Shown here piece by piece: positions 26,573 to 34,534 of a stretch of 34,634 bases of DNA. Position numbers and translations under genes: made by a program. Where the stretch lies: assembly GCA_902764545.1 (NCBI GenBank), contig CACWWC010000022.1, forward strand, positions 1-34,634, in the 5' to 3' direction. The notes beneath the pieces were generated by a model. It searched no databases, was not told the origin of the DNA, and was given only the letters and a program-made list of their open reading frames with translations. Numbering within the stretch: position 1 is the first letter of the stretch; the number at the start of each line of letters is the position of its first letter. Origin of the DNA: an uncultured Erysipelotrichaceae bacterium. Lineage in GTDB: Bacteria; Bacillota_I; Bacilli_A; RF39; UBA660.

Positions 26573-28243
26573 ATGAAAAAGAATAAAAAAGAAAAGAAAA
26601 AAGTTAAATTAAAAAAGAAAAGTATTTTACTTATTTTATTATTAGTAATCATAATAGTTGGAATAATAATATATCTTATATATAATCAAGAAGAAAAAAA
26701 TGCACTAAAAAAATTAAATAATAATTACAATAAATATGTTATTACAACAAGAAAAACAAAATTATATGATAAAAATAAAAAAGTAATAGGAACAATATCA
26801 AAAAACTATGAATTAGAATTAAAAGAAATTAAAAAACTTACTTTAAAAAATAAACTTCTTAATATAAAAGATACAACTAACTATATAAGTTATAAAGATA
26901 TCAAAAAAACAAAAGAAATAACAAATACAAATAATAGTAAAAATTATATAATATTTAACAAAAATATAAAAACAGATAAAAAGATTATATTAAAGCAAAA
27001 TAAAAAAGAAATCATACTAGACAAAGGAATAAATACCCCAATTGAATATATGGATGAAGATTACTATTATATATCATTTTTAAACAGTATTTTTAAAGTT
27101 AAAAAAAATAAAAGCATCAAAGAAATTAAGAATAATAATACAAAAGAAAAAAGTGCTGAATATATAAGTGTATTACACTATGAATCAGTAAAGAATTCTT
27201 GTGAAGAAAGTAATTGTTTTGATAAAGACACAATTCAAATACACTCTAATTTATTAAAAGAGAATGGCTATTATTTTATAACAAAAGAAGAATATTTAAA
27301 GTATATTAATAATTATCTCTTATTAAAAGAAAAAGCCATCCTATTAACAACAAATGAATATAACGACGATGTAAAAAATATAAATGAGGAATTAAATATA
27401 AATATAACAACAATTGATGAAAACGATAAAATTAAATTTGAAAACACCAACAAAAAATCAACACCAAATGATGACCATAATAAAATTAATAGATACTTAA
27501 TAAAATCATATACAACAACAGAAAATATTCTAAAAATGGCAAATGGAGAAGATGTAGTTGAAACAGAACCACCTAAAAACCCAAATCAAGGAATTGCAGT
27601 TTTAAACTATCACTTTTTCTACGATCCAGCAACACAAACATGTGATGAAACAATATGCTTAAAAGTTGAAAAATTCAGAGAACATTTAGAATACTTAAAA
27701 AATAATGGATACAAAACCCTAACAATGAAAGAATTTGTAAACTGGATGTATGGAAAAATTGAGTTGCCAGAAAAATCTGTTTTAATAACAGTAGATGATG
27801 GAGCTATGGGTACAGGTAAACATAATGGTAATCATCTAATAACATTACTTGAAGAATATAAAATGCATGCAACTTTATTTTTAATTGCTGGTTGGTGGGA
27901 CATAAGTAACTATGAGTCTCCATATCTAGAAGTGCAGTCTCATACATTTGATATGCACAAGTATGGTGATTGTGGAAAAGGACAATTAGTATGCGCCAAT
28001 TATGATGAAGCAAAAGCCGATTTACAAAAATCACTCGATATAATTAAAGACAACACATCATTCTGCTATCCATTTTATCGCTATGATGATGAAGCAATAC
28101 AAGCCATAAAAGATTTAGGTTTTAAAGCAGCATTTGTAGGTGGAAATGTTAAAGCAAAAAGATCAAATAATAAATACTTAATTCCAAGATACCCAATCAC
28201 AAGTGATATAACTTTACAAGATTTTATTAATAAAATAAGCTAA
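26573..28243 (+). CDS. Membrane-anchored polysaccharide deacetylase with degenerate N-terminal copy
   Basis: NodB-fold deacetylases remove acetyl groups from cell-wall or surface glycans. The start at 26573 (MKKNKKEKKK) follows GAGGTG by nine bases; an upstream GTG at 26561 overlaps that site. Layout of 556 residues: a Lys-rich N-terminus, a membrane helix at about 18-37, a beta-rich part that may be SH3-like (55-180), a degenerate NodB-like half-domain (196-262), and the catalytic domain from 340. That domain carries YH at the start, TVDDG (D408, D409), SHTFDMH (H457, H462) and CYPFYRYDDEA. It is the only intact plus-strand gene before the mobile element and ends in a shared terminator. Deacetylase family firm; substrate not known. 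Confidence 0.88.
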   Translation: MKKNKKEKKKVKLKKKSILLILLLVIIIVGIIIYLIYNQEEKNALKKLNNNYNKYVITTRKTKLYDKNKKVIGTISKNYELELKEIKKLTLKNKLLNIKDTTNYISYKDIKKTKEITNTNNSKNYIIFNKNIKTDKKIILKQNKKEIILDKGINTPIEYMDEDYYYISFLNSIFKVKKNKSIKEIKNNNTKEKSAEYISVLHYESVKNSCEESNCFDKDTIQIHSNLLKENGYYFITKEEYLKYINNYLLLKEKAILLTTNEYNDDVKNINEELNINITTIDENDKIKFENTNKKSTPNDDHNKINRYLIKSYTTTENILKMANGEDVVETEPPKNPNQGIAVLNYHFFYDPATQTCDETICLKVEKFREHLEYLKNNGYKTLTMKEFVNWMYGKIELPEKSVLITVDDGAMGTGKHNGNHLITLLEEYKMHATLFLIAGWWDISNYESPYLEVQSHTFDMHKYGDCGKGQLVCANYDEAKADLQKSLDIIKDNTSFCYPFYRYDDEAIQAIKDLGFKAAFVGGNVKAKRSNNKYLIPRYPITSDITLQDFINKIS

Positions 28244-28272
28244 AAAATATATTCAAAAAGAATATATTTTTT
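28243..28272. terminator. Bidirectional terminator between convergent genes
   Basis: AAAAAATATATTC-AAAAA-GAATATATTTTTTT lies exactly between the plus-strand deacetylase and the minus-strand LOG-like gene, with T runs on both strands, so it can end both transcripts. Confidence 0.85.
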
Positions 28273-28868
28273 TACTTTATTAACTTTTTAAAATCAACTA
28301 TAATAGGCTCAAATCTATCTAAATAAGAACCATTACGAGTCAAAAAAGATGAATCCTTAGAATAAAGATTTTTCTCAATATAATTTAGATAATCAAATAC
28401 ATTATCACATACATAATAATATTCACTTATATTAAGAGATGCTAATAAATCAATCAATAAATCCCACTCATGATTAATATTAATTATCACGATAGGTTTG
28501 TCATGTTCAGCATTCTTTCTCTTATCAATAGCCCGCATAACTTCAGCAATAGTGCCGGAACCACCTTTCATAAAAATCATCGCATCACTAGTATTAATAA
28601 AGAAGTCACAAACATTACTTTGACAATCAAATTGTATAACGCAGCAAGAAACATCAGGTCGTCTATAAAGATCATTATAATATACTACAGAGCGTTCTAA
28701 ATCATCAATTTCATTATAAACTAAATAAGGATAGCCAAAACACCCATCAAATATAATATTATAATCTCTCTCATTTATAACCTCACCTAATTCTTTAGCA
28801 AAAAGAGCATATGATTTACTACTAACATTAGTAGAACCGCCAATAAATAATTTAATTTTTTCATACAT
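28272..28868 (-). CDS. LOG-like (TIGR00730-type) phosphoribohydrolase-fold protein
   Basis: LOG-family proteins are Rossmann-fold nucleoside-5'-monophosphate phosphoribohydrolases, often mislabelled lysine decarboxylases. The 198-residue product starts KLFIGGSTN and carries FMKGGSGTIAEV (residues 99-110), a variant of the PGGxGTxxE motif with Lys for Pro and the Glu kept. PIVIININHEWD and a C-terminal helical part follow as in the family. GGAGTGATTTT precedes the start at 28868. The missing Pro and a shorter central part make it a divergent member, so enzymatic activity is not assured. It follows leuA on the same strand, with 37 bases between. Confidence 0.7.
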   Translation of the reverse strand: MYEKIKLFIGGSTNVSSKSYALFAKELGEVINERDYNIIFDGCFGYPYLVYNEIDDLERSVVYYNDLYRRPDVSCCVIQFDCQSNVCDFFINTSDAMIFMKGGSGTIAEVMRAIDKRKNAEHDKPIVIININHEWDLLIDLLASLNISEYYYVCDNVFDYLNYIEKNLYSKDSSFLTRNGSYLDRFEPIIVDFKKLIK

Positions 28869-28905
28869 AAAATCACTCCAGTAGTTAGAGTATTATATCA
28901 TAATA

Positions 28906-30075
28906 TTAATTGTTTTTGTTATATATTTTACACTTATGTTCTAAAATGATACTCCTAAATATTTCATCAGATATTTCCTTGTTATATTGAAAATATTCTT
29001 TAATAGAAAAAACAATATCATCAATCAAATAACCATCAGGATTAAAACCCAATTTTCTCATCTTATCAATTATTGCATTTTTTCCAGAATGAATTCCCAG
29101 AACGATATTATCATGAAAAATACCATACTTTTTAGGATCTATAATTTCATACGTCAAAGAATTATTTAAGACCCCTGCTTGATGAATACCCGCTTCATGA
29201 AGAAATGCATTACGTCCAACAATTGCTTTATTATTTTGAATAACAGAACCCGTAGCATCGCAAACAGCCTGACTTAACTTGCTAATCATTGTAGTATCAA
29301 CAAAAGACCTAACTTGGAAAAGCTTTCTTCTAGTATCAAGAGTTGCAACAACCTCCTCAAGCGCAGTATTACCAGCTCTTTCACCTATTCCATTTATTGT
29401 ACATTCAACCTGTCTTGCTCCACACTTAATAGCAGAAATGGAATTTGCAGTCGCCATTCCTAAATCATTATGGCAATGAACAGAAATACAGACATCTCCA
29501 AGTCTACTATAATTTTTTAACTCCATAATAAACTCAGCGAACTCAAAAGGCATCATTACCCCAACTGTATCAGGAATATTAATTGTAGTTGCTCCAGCGT
29601 CAATAGCAGTATTGATAGCCCGACATGCAAATACAAAATCCGTCCTAGTCGCATCCTCCAAAGAAAATTCTATATCATCACACTTGCTTTTAGCATAACT
29701 AACCATCTCACGAATTTTAGAAATAACTTGGTCTCTGCTCATTTTAAGTTTATCTCTCAAATGAATATCACTAGTAGCTATAAAAACATGAATTCTTTTC
29801 TTTTTAGCATTTTTAATTGCTTCATAAGCTAAATCAATATCCCTTTTATTACATCTAGCAAGAGATGTAACCGTAGAATAAGTACACACCTTACTAATTT
29901 CCTTTATAGCCTTAAAATCCTTCTCATTAGATGCAGCAAATCCAGCCTCAATCACATCAACTTTTGCCTCATCTAACATTTTAGCTATTTTAATTTTATC
30001 CTCCAAACTCATTGAACATCCAGGGGACTGTTCACCATCCCTAAGTGTTGTATCAAAAATAATTACATCTTCCAT
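28906..30075 (-). CDS. leuA: 2-isopropylmalate synthase, catalytic part only
   Basis: LeuA condenses acetyl-CoA with 2-oxoisovalerate, the committed step of leucine synthesis. The TIM-barrel signatures are complete: DTTLRDGEQSPGCS (residues 8-21), HCHNDLGMATAN, NGIGERAGNTALEE and EAGIHQAGVLN. The protein stops at 389 residues, whereas leucine-regulated LeuA has about 500-520; the C-terminal dimer domain that binds leucine for feedback is absent. Homocitrate synthase (NifV-like) or a related condensing enzyme is the alternative, but the leucine-rich leader peptide and attenuator upstream argue for leucine control. AAGGAGGATTTAT precedes the start. No leuB, leuC or leuD is in the window. Confidence 0.88.
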   Translation of the reverse strand: MEDVIIFDTTLRDGEQSPGCSMSLEDKIKIAKMLDEAKVDVIEAGFAASNEKDFKAIKEISKVCTYSTVTSLARCNKRDIDLAYEAIKNAKKKRIHVFIATSDIHLRDKLKMSRDQVISKIREMVSYAKSKCDDIEFSLEDATRTDFVFACRAINTAIDAGATTINIPDTVGVMMPFEFAEFIMELKNYSRLGDVCISVHCHNDLGMATANSISAIKCGARQVECTINGIGERAGNTALEEVVATLDTRRKLFQVRSFVDTTMISKLSQAVCDATGSVIQNNKAIVGRNAFLHEAGIHQAGVLNNSLTYEIIDPKKYGIFHDNIVLGIHSGKNAIIDKMRKLGFNPDGYLIDDIVFSIKEYFQYNKEISDEIFRSIILEHKCKIYNKNN

Positions 30076-30088
30076 ATAAATCCTCCTT

Positions 30089-30123
30089 AAAACAAAAGAC
30101 CTACTACAGCAAGTAATAGGTCT
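30089..30123 (-). terminator. Attenuator terminator of leuA
   Basis: On the minus strand AGACCTATTAC-TTGC-GTAGTAGGTCT-type stem (arms 30113-30123 and 30098-30108) followed by TTTTGTTTT, ending 14 bases before the leuA start. Its 5' arm (ACCTATTAC, 30113-30121) is perfectly complementary to GTAATAGGT right after the leader stop codon, so termination is conditional. Confidence 0.85.
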
Positions 30124-30193
30124 ATAATTATTTATTAATATTTAATATAATAACACAACAAATAAACCTATTACCTAGAGTCGTAGTAATAAG
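30113..30193 (-). promoter_or_regulatory. Leucine attenuator: competing RNA arms 1-2-3
   Basis: Arm 1 CTTATTAC (30186-30193) lies in the leucine codons of the leader peptide. Arm 2 GTAATAGGT (30166-30174) begins right after its stop codon. Arm 3 ACCTATTAC (30113-30121) is the terminator's 5' half. Arm 1 pairs with arm 2 (eight pairs, one G-U) and arm 2 pairs with arm 3 (nine pairs). A ribosome stalled for leucyl-tRNA covers arm 1, letting 2-3 form and preventing the terminator. A ribosome reaching the stop codon covers arm 2, letting 3-4 terminate. This is the classical amino-acid attenuation design. Confidence 0.85.
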
Positions 30194-30231
30194 TTAAGTA
30201 AGAGATTAGTTGTATTACTAACTATAAACAT
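30175..30231 (-). CDS. leuL: Leucine leader peptide (18 aa)
   Basis: AGGAGG stands five bases before ATG 30231. The peptide is MFIVSNTTNLLLNLLLRL, with seven leucines in the last nine residues, read by varied codons (CTC TTA CTT, TTA TTA CTA, CTC), and it ends at TAG 30175-30177. It has no function as a protein: its translation senses charged leucyl-tRNA and chooses between antiterminator and terminator upstream of leuA. It is too short for ordinary gene finding. The leucine run, the ribosome binding site and the matching RNA arms together make it convincing. Confidence 0.88.
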   Translation of the reverse strand: MFIVSNTTNLLLNLLLRL

Positions 30232-30251
30232 AAATCCTCCTAAATATAAAA

Positions 30252-30347
30252 TACGAAATCACTAAAGTGACTCCGTATAAATACGTGTAAGATTAAAATC
30301 CCTGTGTAGCTCGCTATGCTTATACACACTCACTAAATAAAAATTAA
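30252..30347 (-). promoter_or_regulatory. leuA promoter and 5' leader hairpin
   Basis: A promoter candidate TTAATT-N17-TATAAG occupies 30342-30347 and 30319-30324, giving a start near 30312. Between it and the leader-peptide ribosome binding site lies a strong hairpin TACGGAGTCAC-TTTA-GTGATTTCGTA (30252-30277) followed by TTTTATATTT. The hairpin could be a terminator for the upstream gene or part of the leader. Another inverted repeat (TGTGTA...TACACA, about 30303-30328) overlaps the -10 region. No T-box consensus is present. Confidence 0.45.
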
Positions 30348-30374
30348 CATATATACACATTAAAGTCAATAAAA

Positions 30375-32048
30375 TTATTTTTTTCTTCTACCAAACTTAC
30401 TAAAATGATGTACACTATTTTGTGCATCAAGTAAAGTTAACCATTCTGTAAAAGTAGAACAATTACTAATATCATATAATTGATCATTAAGTTTATCATC
30501 CATCTCTAAACTCTTCCTTACAAAATCACTAGTATAAGGATTATTATCAGCATAAGAACTTAAATTACTTTTTTCTCTATTATTATTCAAATAATCCAAA
30601 TACTTCTTATCAACATCGGAACAAAAAGCCTTCCTTTCATCACCATAAACAGATAAAAAATCTCTAATTAGCCTTAAGGCATTATCATCACTGTCATTTC
30701 CATAATATACATTAGCAAACATCATTATCTCATCAAGATGATTATATAGTAAGGTAGCACATCTATCATTAGTCGTAACTGCTCGAGAAATAGCTCTATC
30801 TAAATCTTTATGATTTGCTCTATATGAATTATCTTTAACTTTCTGATAGTAAGTTTCATAACTCTTCTCACTAAATCCATATGATAAAAAGTATCTCATA
30901 TAACTATTTAATAAATCATTCATACAATCATTACCATACTTAATTTTAAACTTATTAGTCGCAATATCAATACTAGCTTGTACTCTCTCATCAATAACAT
31001 CAGAACCATATATAGCTCCATATATTAAACTACTTTCATTTGATTTAGTACTATTTATAAAATCTATATTATCTGCTAATAACTTTTTATCATCCTGGAT
31101 TTCTTGAATTTTTCTATCAAAATAATTAGATATTTCATATAAAATAATATTATTAGCTGTATTCTGAGACTTCAATTCATCAATTTTATAATTCATTTCA
31201 CTCTTTATGTCACGAAGCTTACTCTCACCATATCCCTCTTTTTGAAGTACTGATAGATAATCTTTAATACGTTGTTCTATATCAAAAGGTTTTCCAACTT
31301 TAAGATTATATGACTCGTAAGCATCAGAAATATCTTTTTTTGAAAAATCTGGATTACTTTTCATATACTCTATTTCTCTTTCAAGAGCATCTTTATATTT
31401 TTTTATTTCATCGCTTTTTCTTTCAATAAAATGATTAATCTTATATAAAATATCCACGTCAGGTAAAGAAGTGGTAACTTCTTTTTTTTCTCTTCCACTT
31501 TCAATTATTTTTAAGCATTGATCTCTAAACTCTTCAATCTTAGCATCATAATAACCTAAATCTCTTAAACTATTTAATCCCTTTTCAATTTCTAAATTAA
31601 AATCAACGGGCATTCCATTTTTATAATCAAATAATCTTAATAATTCATCTTTTCTTTCCTTTTTTTCATCATCAGATAAATCCAAAGAATCAATATATTT
31701 CATTTCATAACCAAGCATTCTTAAAGCATTATCCATAGAATCTTTGGCAGGAACAAAAATGAAAAATCTCACTTCTTTTATTATATAATCATCATCTTTA
31801 CCTTCTTTTTTATACTTTTCAATATACTCTAATCCTTTTTTTCTAAATTCTTCAATTTTAAGTTCATGAAAGCCAAGTTCAGCAATCTCCGCCAACATTT
31901 TTTCTAACGCTTTTTTACAAAAAGAATCATCACTAATCACTAACTTTTCTTCAGCTATTACTTCTCTTTTCTCAACAATAGCAGAATCAACCATGCTTTC
32001 TTCTTCACTCTTATTTTTTTTCTTTTTAAACCTGTCAAATAATCCCAT
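30375..32048 (-). CDS. Helical repeat protein of unknown function (557 aa)
   Basis: The family is not recognised. The N-terminus MGLFDRFKKKKNK is a short amphipathic, basic start like that of proteins that touch the membrane (FtsY begins similarly), but no SRP GTPase follows. Three degenerate repeats are visible at about residues 44-80, 152-188 and 257-295. Each has a helix, a G-[FY]-x-[ED/E]-x-K-[IL] turn and a helix (ELGFHELKIEEF, DLGYYDAKIEEF, KEGYGESKLRDI), joined by long charged helices. The C-terminal half is helical with several Tyr-rich segments. Cytoplasmic location is likely. AAGGAGGAATT precedes the start at 32048. Both neighbours are unrelated. Confidence 0.72.
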   Translation of the reverse strand: MGLFDRFKKKKNKSEEESMVDSAIVEKREVIAEEKLVISDDSFCKKALEKMLAEIAELGFHELKIEEFRKKGLEYIEKYKKEGKDDDYIIKEVRFFIFVPAKDSMDNALRMLGYEMKYIDSLDLSDDEKKERKDELLRLFDYKNGMPVDFNLEIEKGLNSLRDLGYYDAKIEEFRDQCLKIIESGREKKEVTTSLPDVDILYKINHFIERKSDEIKKYKDALEREIEYMKSNPDFSKKDISDAYESYNLKVGKPFDIEQRIKDYLSVLQKEGYGESKLRDIKSEMNYKIDELKSQNTANNIILYEISNYFDRKIQEIQDDKKLLADNIDFINSTKSNESSLIYGAIYGSDVIDERVQASIDIATNKFKIKYGNDCMNDLLNSYMRYFLSYGFSEKSYETYYQKVKDNSYRANHKDLDRAISRAVTTNDRCATLLYNHLDEIMMFANVYYGNDSDDNALRLIRDFLSVYGDERKAFCSDVDKKYLDYLNNNREKSNLSSYADNNPYTSDFVRKSLEMDDKLNDQLYDISNCSTFTEWLTLLDAQNSVHHFSKFGRRKK

Positions 32049-32078
32049 AATTCCTCCTTAAGTCACTATACTAACACA

Positions 32079-32110
32079 ATTGTACCAAATTTCTGACGAA
32101 AAGTCTTTAG
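32079..32110 (-). repeat. Left copy of an inverted repeat bracketing the mobile element
   Basis: ATTGTACCAAATTTCTGACG and the following AAAAGTC match the inverted sequence at 34386-34415 in about 26 of 31 positions. Read on the minus strand it also forms a promoter-like AAGACT-N17-TACAAT pointing into the 557-aa gene. Confidence 0.6.
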
Positions 32111-32140
32111 TTTATAATCAAAAATATTGCAAAATAAAAG

Positions 32141-32189
32141 GTGTTGGATTATTATAAATCTCGCTAAAGAAAGAAAATAATCTCAACAC
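32141..32189 (+). repeat. Imperfect hairpin upstream of the recombinase gene
   Basis: GTGTTGGATTATT and AATAATCTCAACAC pair over 13 bases with one bulge and a 22-base loop. It may be part of the element's left end or a terminator that insulates it; I cannot decide which. Confidence 0.45.
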
Positions 32190-32266
32190 ATTTAATATTA
32201 TACACCAATTTAGTTAAATTAAAATATTTATTTTTTCTCTTTAGTAAAATGAAGGGAGATTTTTTT

Positions 32267-33127
32267 ATGAAAAACACTGAAAAGAATAAAATAAAATGGG
32301 TTGAAAAAGTTAGATACACATTAGAATTAGGAGGTAAAAGTAACAGAACTTTTGATAATTACAAATCACATATTAATAGATTCTTAAATTATTATGAAGA
32401 ATCTATAGAAATTAATAAATTATCTGAAGATGATGTTGTTGATTATTTTAGAAAACAATATATTGATTTAAATAGCTGTTCTTCAAGTTTAAATGTTGGT
32501 ATATGATCTATAAGATTTTTATATTCTGTTTGTTTTAATCGTAAATTAAACAATGATTTATTACCATCTACTAAATTAAGTAAGAAAATGCCAACTATAA
32601 TACCTAAACAATTATTTTTAAAAATCTTTAATGAGGAAACTTGCCTAAAACATAAATGTTGGTTAATTTTAGCTTTTTGTTCAGGATTAAGAGTTGATGA
32701 AGTTGCTACTTTAAGAATAGAAAATATTTATCCGAATGAACATAAACTTAAAATTTTAGGAAAAAGAAATAAAGAAAGATATACTATTCTTCCTGACATT
32801 GTTACTAAGTTTTTAAGATTATACTGTAAAGAAAATCATATTACAGATAAACAAGGATATCTTTTTATATCACAATATGATAATCAAGAACATATTAATT
32901 CTAAAAGTATCATTAATTATTTTACTACCTTGAAAGTTGCTTATAATTTAGATAAAAATATTTCATTTCATTCTTTACGTCACTCATTCGCAACTTATTA
33001 TTTGATGAATGGTGGCAATATTATTACTTTAAAATCTATGTTAGGTCATTCTCATTTAGATACAACTAATAGATATCTACATATTGCTCAGAATTTCAAT
33101 AATTTAGAAGGTATTAAATATGTCTAG
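32267..33127 (+). pseudogene. Tyrosine recombinase, interrupted by TGA
   Basis: Tyrosine recombinases cut and rejoin DNA through a covalent Tyr link. Both halves are in one frame: an N-terminal SAM-like core-binding domain (NRTFDNYKSHINRFLNYYEE), then TGA at 32504-32506, then the catalytic domain. The catalytic residues remain: R in FCSGLRVDE, K in GKRNKERY, HSLRHSF, LGHSHL and the nucleophile in TNRYLHI. The stop falls between NVGI and SIRFLY, where family members read through; a CGA to TGA change would explain it. TGG encodes Trp elsewhere, so recoding is unlikely. The start at 32267 follows GGGAG. The gene's stop codon overlaps the transposase start (ATGTCTAG). Probably inactive, unless the stop codon is read through. 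Confidence 0.85.
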
Positions 33128-34235
33128 TTATACCATTCAAGATATATTTAAAACTTATGCTCCAGACTACATTAAAAAACATAAATTATCTAAAGAACAA
33201 TGGAAAGTTTATAATGCCATCAGGAATTGTGGCACTAAAGAATTAGGCTTTCACATTTGTACATGTGAAGAATGTGGTGAAGAATACTTCGGATATAATT
33301 CATGCCGTAATAGACATTGTCTTATGTGTCAGAACTATGCTAGAGAAAAATGGATACAAAAAGAATCTAGTTATTTACTAGATTCTAGATATTTTCACAT
33401 AATTACTACTGTTCCTTATGAATTAAATGAAATATTTATGTACAACCAAAAAATATGTTACAACATTTTATTTAAATCTACAAGTGAAACAATATTATAA
33501 TTATGCGAAGATCCTAAATGGTTAGGTGCTAAAGTTGGAATCACTTCTATACTTCACACTTGGGGTCAAACTTTGGAATTCCATCCTCATATTCATTCTA
33601 TCGTTACTGGTGGTGGACTTAAAAATAATCATTGGGTACCATGTAATAAAGATTATCTTTTTAAAATTCAAGTTCTTGGTTCTTTATTTAGAGGAAAGTT
33701 TCTATCATATTTAAAACATGAATTTAATAATTTAAATGTTGATTTTAAAGACATTAAATCATTTAATAAATTCTTAGAACCTCTATATAATAAGACTTGG
33801 ATTACTTATATTGAACCACCTAAAGGTAAAACAGAAAATGTTATTGAATATGTTGGTAGATACTCTTTTAGAGTTGCTATTTCTAATGAAAGAATCAAAA
33901 ATGTTGAAGATGGTAAAGTAACTTTTGAATATAAAGATTATAAAGATAATTCTAAAATAAAACTTATGACTATAACAGCCGAAGAGTTTATTAGAAGATT
34001 TCTTCTTCATGTGCTTCCAGATAATTTTACTAAAATTAAACATTATGGATTACTTTCTAATAGAAATAAAAAGAACAATATTAGATTTTGTAGATTACTT
34101 ATTTCTAGAATATTAACCAATGAATTTGTATCTACAATATCTAGAAAATTTCATGAGTTCAAATGTGAGAAATGTGGTTCAACTAATTTAACTTATTCAT
34201 TTAATTATGATATTAATCGACTCTGCTTAGATTAA
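33120..34235 (+). pseudogene. IS91-family HUH (Y2) transposase, interrupted by TAA
   Basis: IS91-type transposases move DNA by rolling-circle transposition. The N-terminal part has the zinc-binding region CTCEECGEEYFGYNSCRNRHC..C and runs to LFKSTSETIL, where TAA (33498-33500) breaks the frame. The same frame then resumes with LCEDPKWLGAK and ITSILHTWGQTLEFHPHIHS. The HUH motif is HPHIHS and the twin tyrosines are in EYVGRYSFR. A C-terminal C-x2-C element (CEKCGS) and the end at 34235 complete about 371 codons, normal for the family. The stop most likely replaced a Glu codon (GAA to TAA). With the recombinase gene in front it formed a two-gene mobile element that is now decaying. Confidence 0.88.
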
Positions 34236-34385
34236 TTTATACAATTATTTAAGGGTTCCAAACTATAGGGGTAAGGGGTAAGTCTATCAAAAAAAAGATA
34301 AATTATTAATTTCATTCATTATATTTAAATCAATTAATTAAAATATCTATAAAATTTAAGAAAAGAGAAATATTACTTTCCCCTT

Positions 34386-34415
34386 ATGACTTTATCATCA
34401 GAAATTAGGTACAAT
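34386..34415 (+). repeat. Right copy of the inverted repeat, promoter-like
   Basis: This is the inverted counterpart of 32079-32110. On the plus strand it reads TGACTT-N17-TACAAT with the same inner sequence CAGAAATTAGG. Both copies thus carry an outward-facing promoter-like sequence. Confidence 0.55.
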
Positions 34416-34425
34416 AATTTTATAA

Positions 34426-34449
34426 CACATTTCGCGTGACCGAAATGTG
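34426..34449. repeat. Strong hairpin beside the element end
   Basis: CACATTTCG-CGTGAC-CGAAATGTG is a perfect nine-base stem, and TTTTAT/ATAAAA extends it beyond a two-base internal loop. It lies right after the putative start of the plus-strand promoter. It could be an element terminus structure or a terminator; T runs are short. Confidence 0.5.
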
Positions 34450-34503
34450 CCATAAAATACTAAACATTATAACACGTATAATATTTAATAAATAACAAAA
34501 TAG

Positions 34504-34534
34504 AACAAAAGAATAATTTTCAAATAAATTATTC
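34504..34534 (-). terminator. Intrinsic terminator of a minus-strand gene at the right edge
   Basis: On the minus strand GAATAATTT-ATTTGA-AAATTATTC followed by TTTTGTTCTATTTT. Its position right after a short reading frame indicates that a minus-strand gene enters from the right. Confidence 0.7.

Larger units (their letters stand above)
34236..34528. other. Right end of the mobile element, no gene
   Basis: No gene is seen. The stretch holds the presumed origin-side end of the IS91-type element (GGGTTCC...GGGGTAAGGGGTAAG at about 34252-34281), the right inverted repeat with a plus-strand promoter-like sequence, a strong hairpin at 34426-34449, several extended -10-like TTATAACAC sequences, and the terminator of the minus-strand gene at the window edge. 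Confidence 0.5.

Noticed and set aside
30076..30374. T-box riboswitch upstream of leuA
   Set aside because: No T-box consensus (AGGGTGGNACC-type) or specifier stem is visible; the leader peptide and paired arms explain the region.
30375..32048. FtsY (SRP receptor), suggested by MGLFDRFKKKK
   Set aside because: No GTPase motifs follow; the rest is helical repeats.
32504..32506. TGA read as tryptophan (Mollicutes code)
   Set aside because: Long genes in the window use TGG for Trp, TGA terminates other frames, and the neighbouring transposase carries a TAA as well, so mutational decay is simpler.
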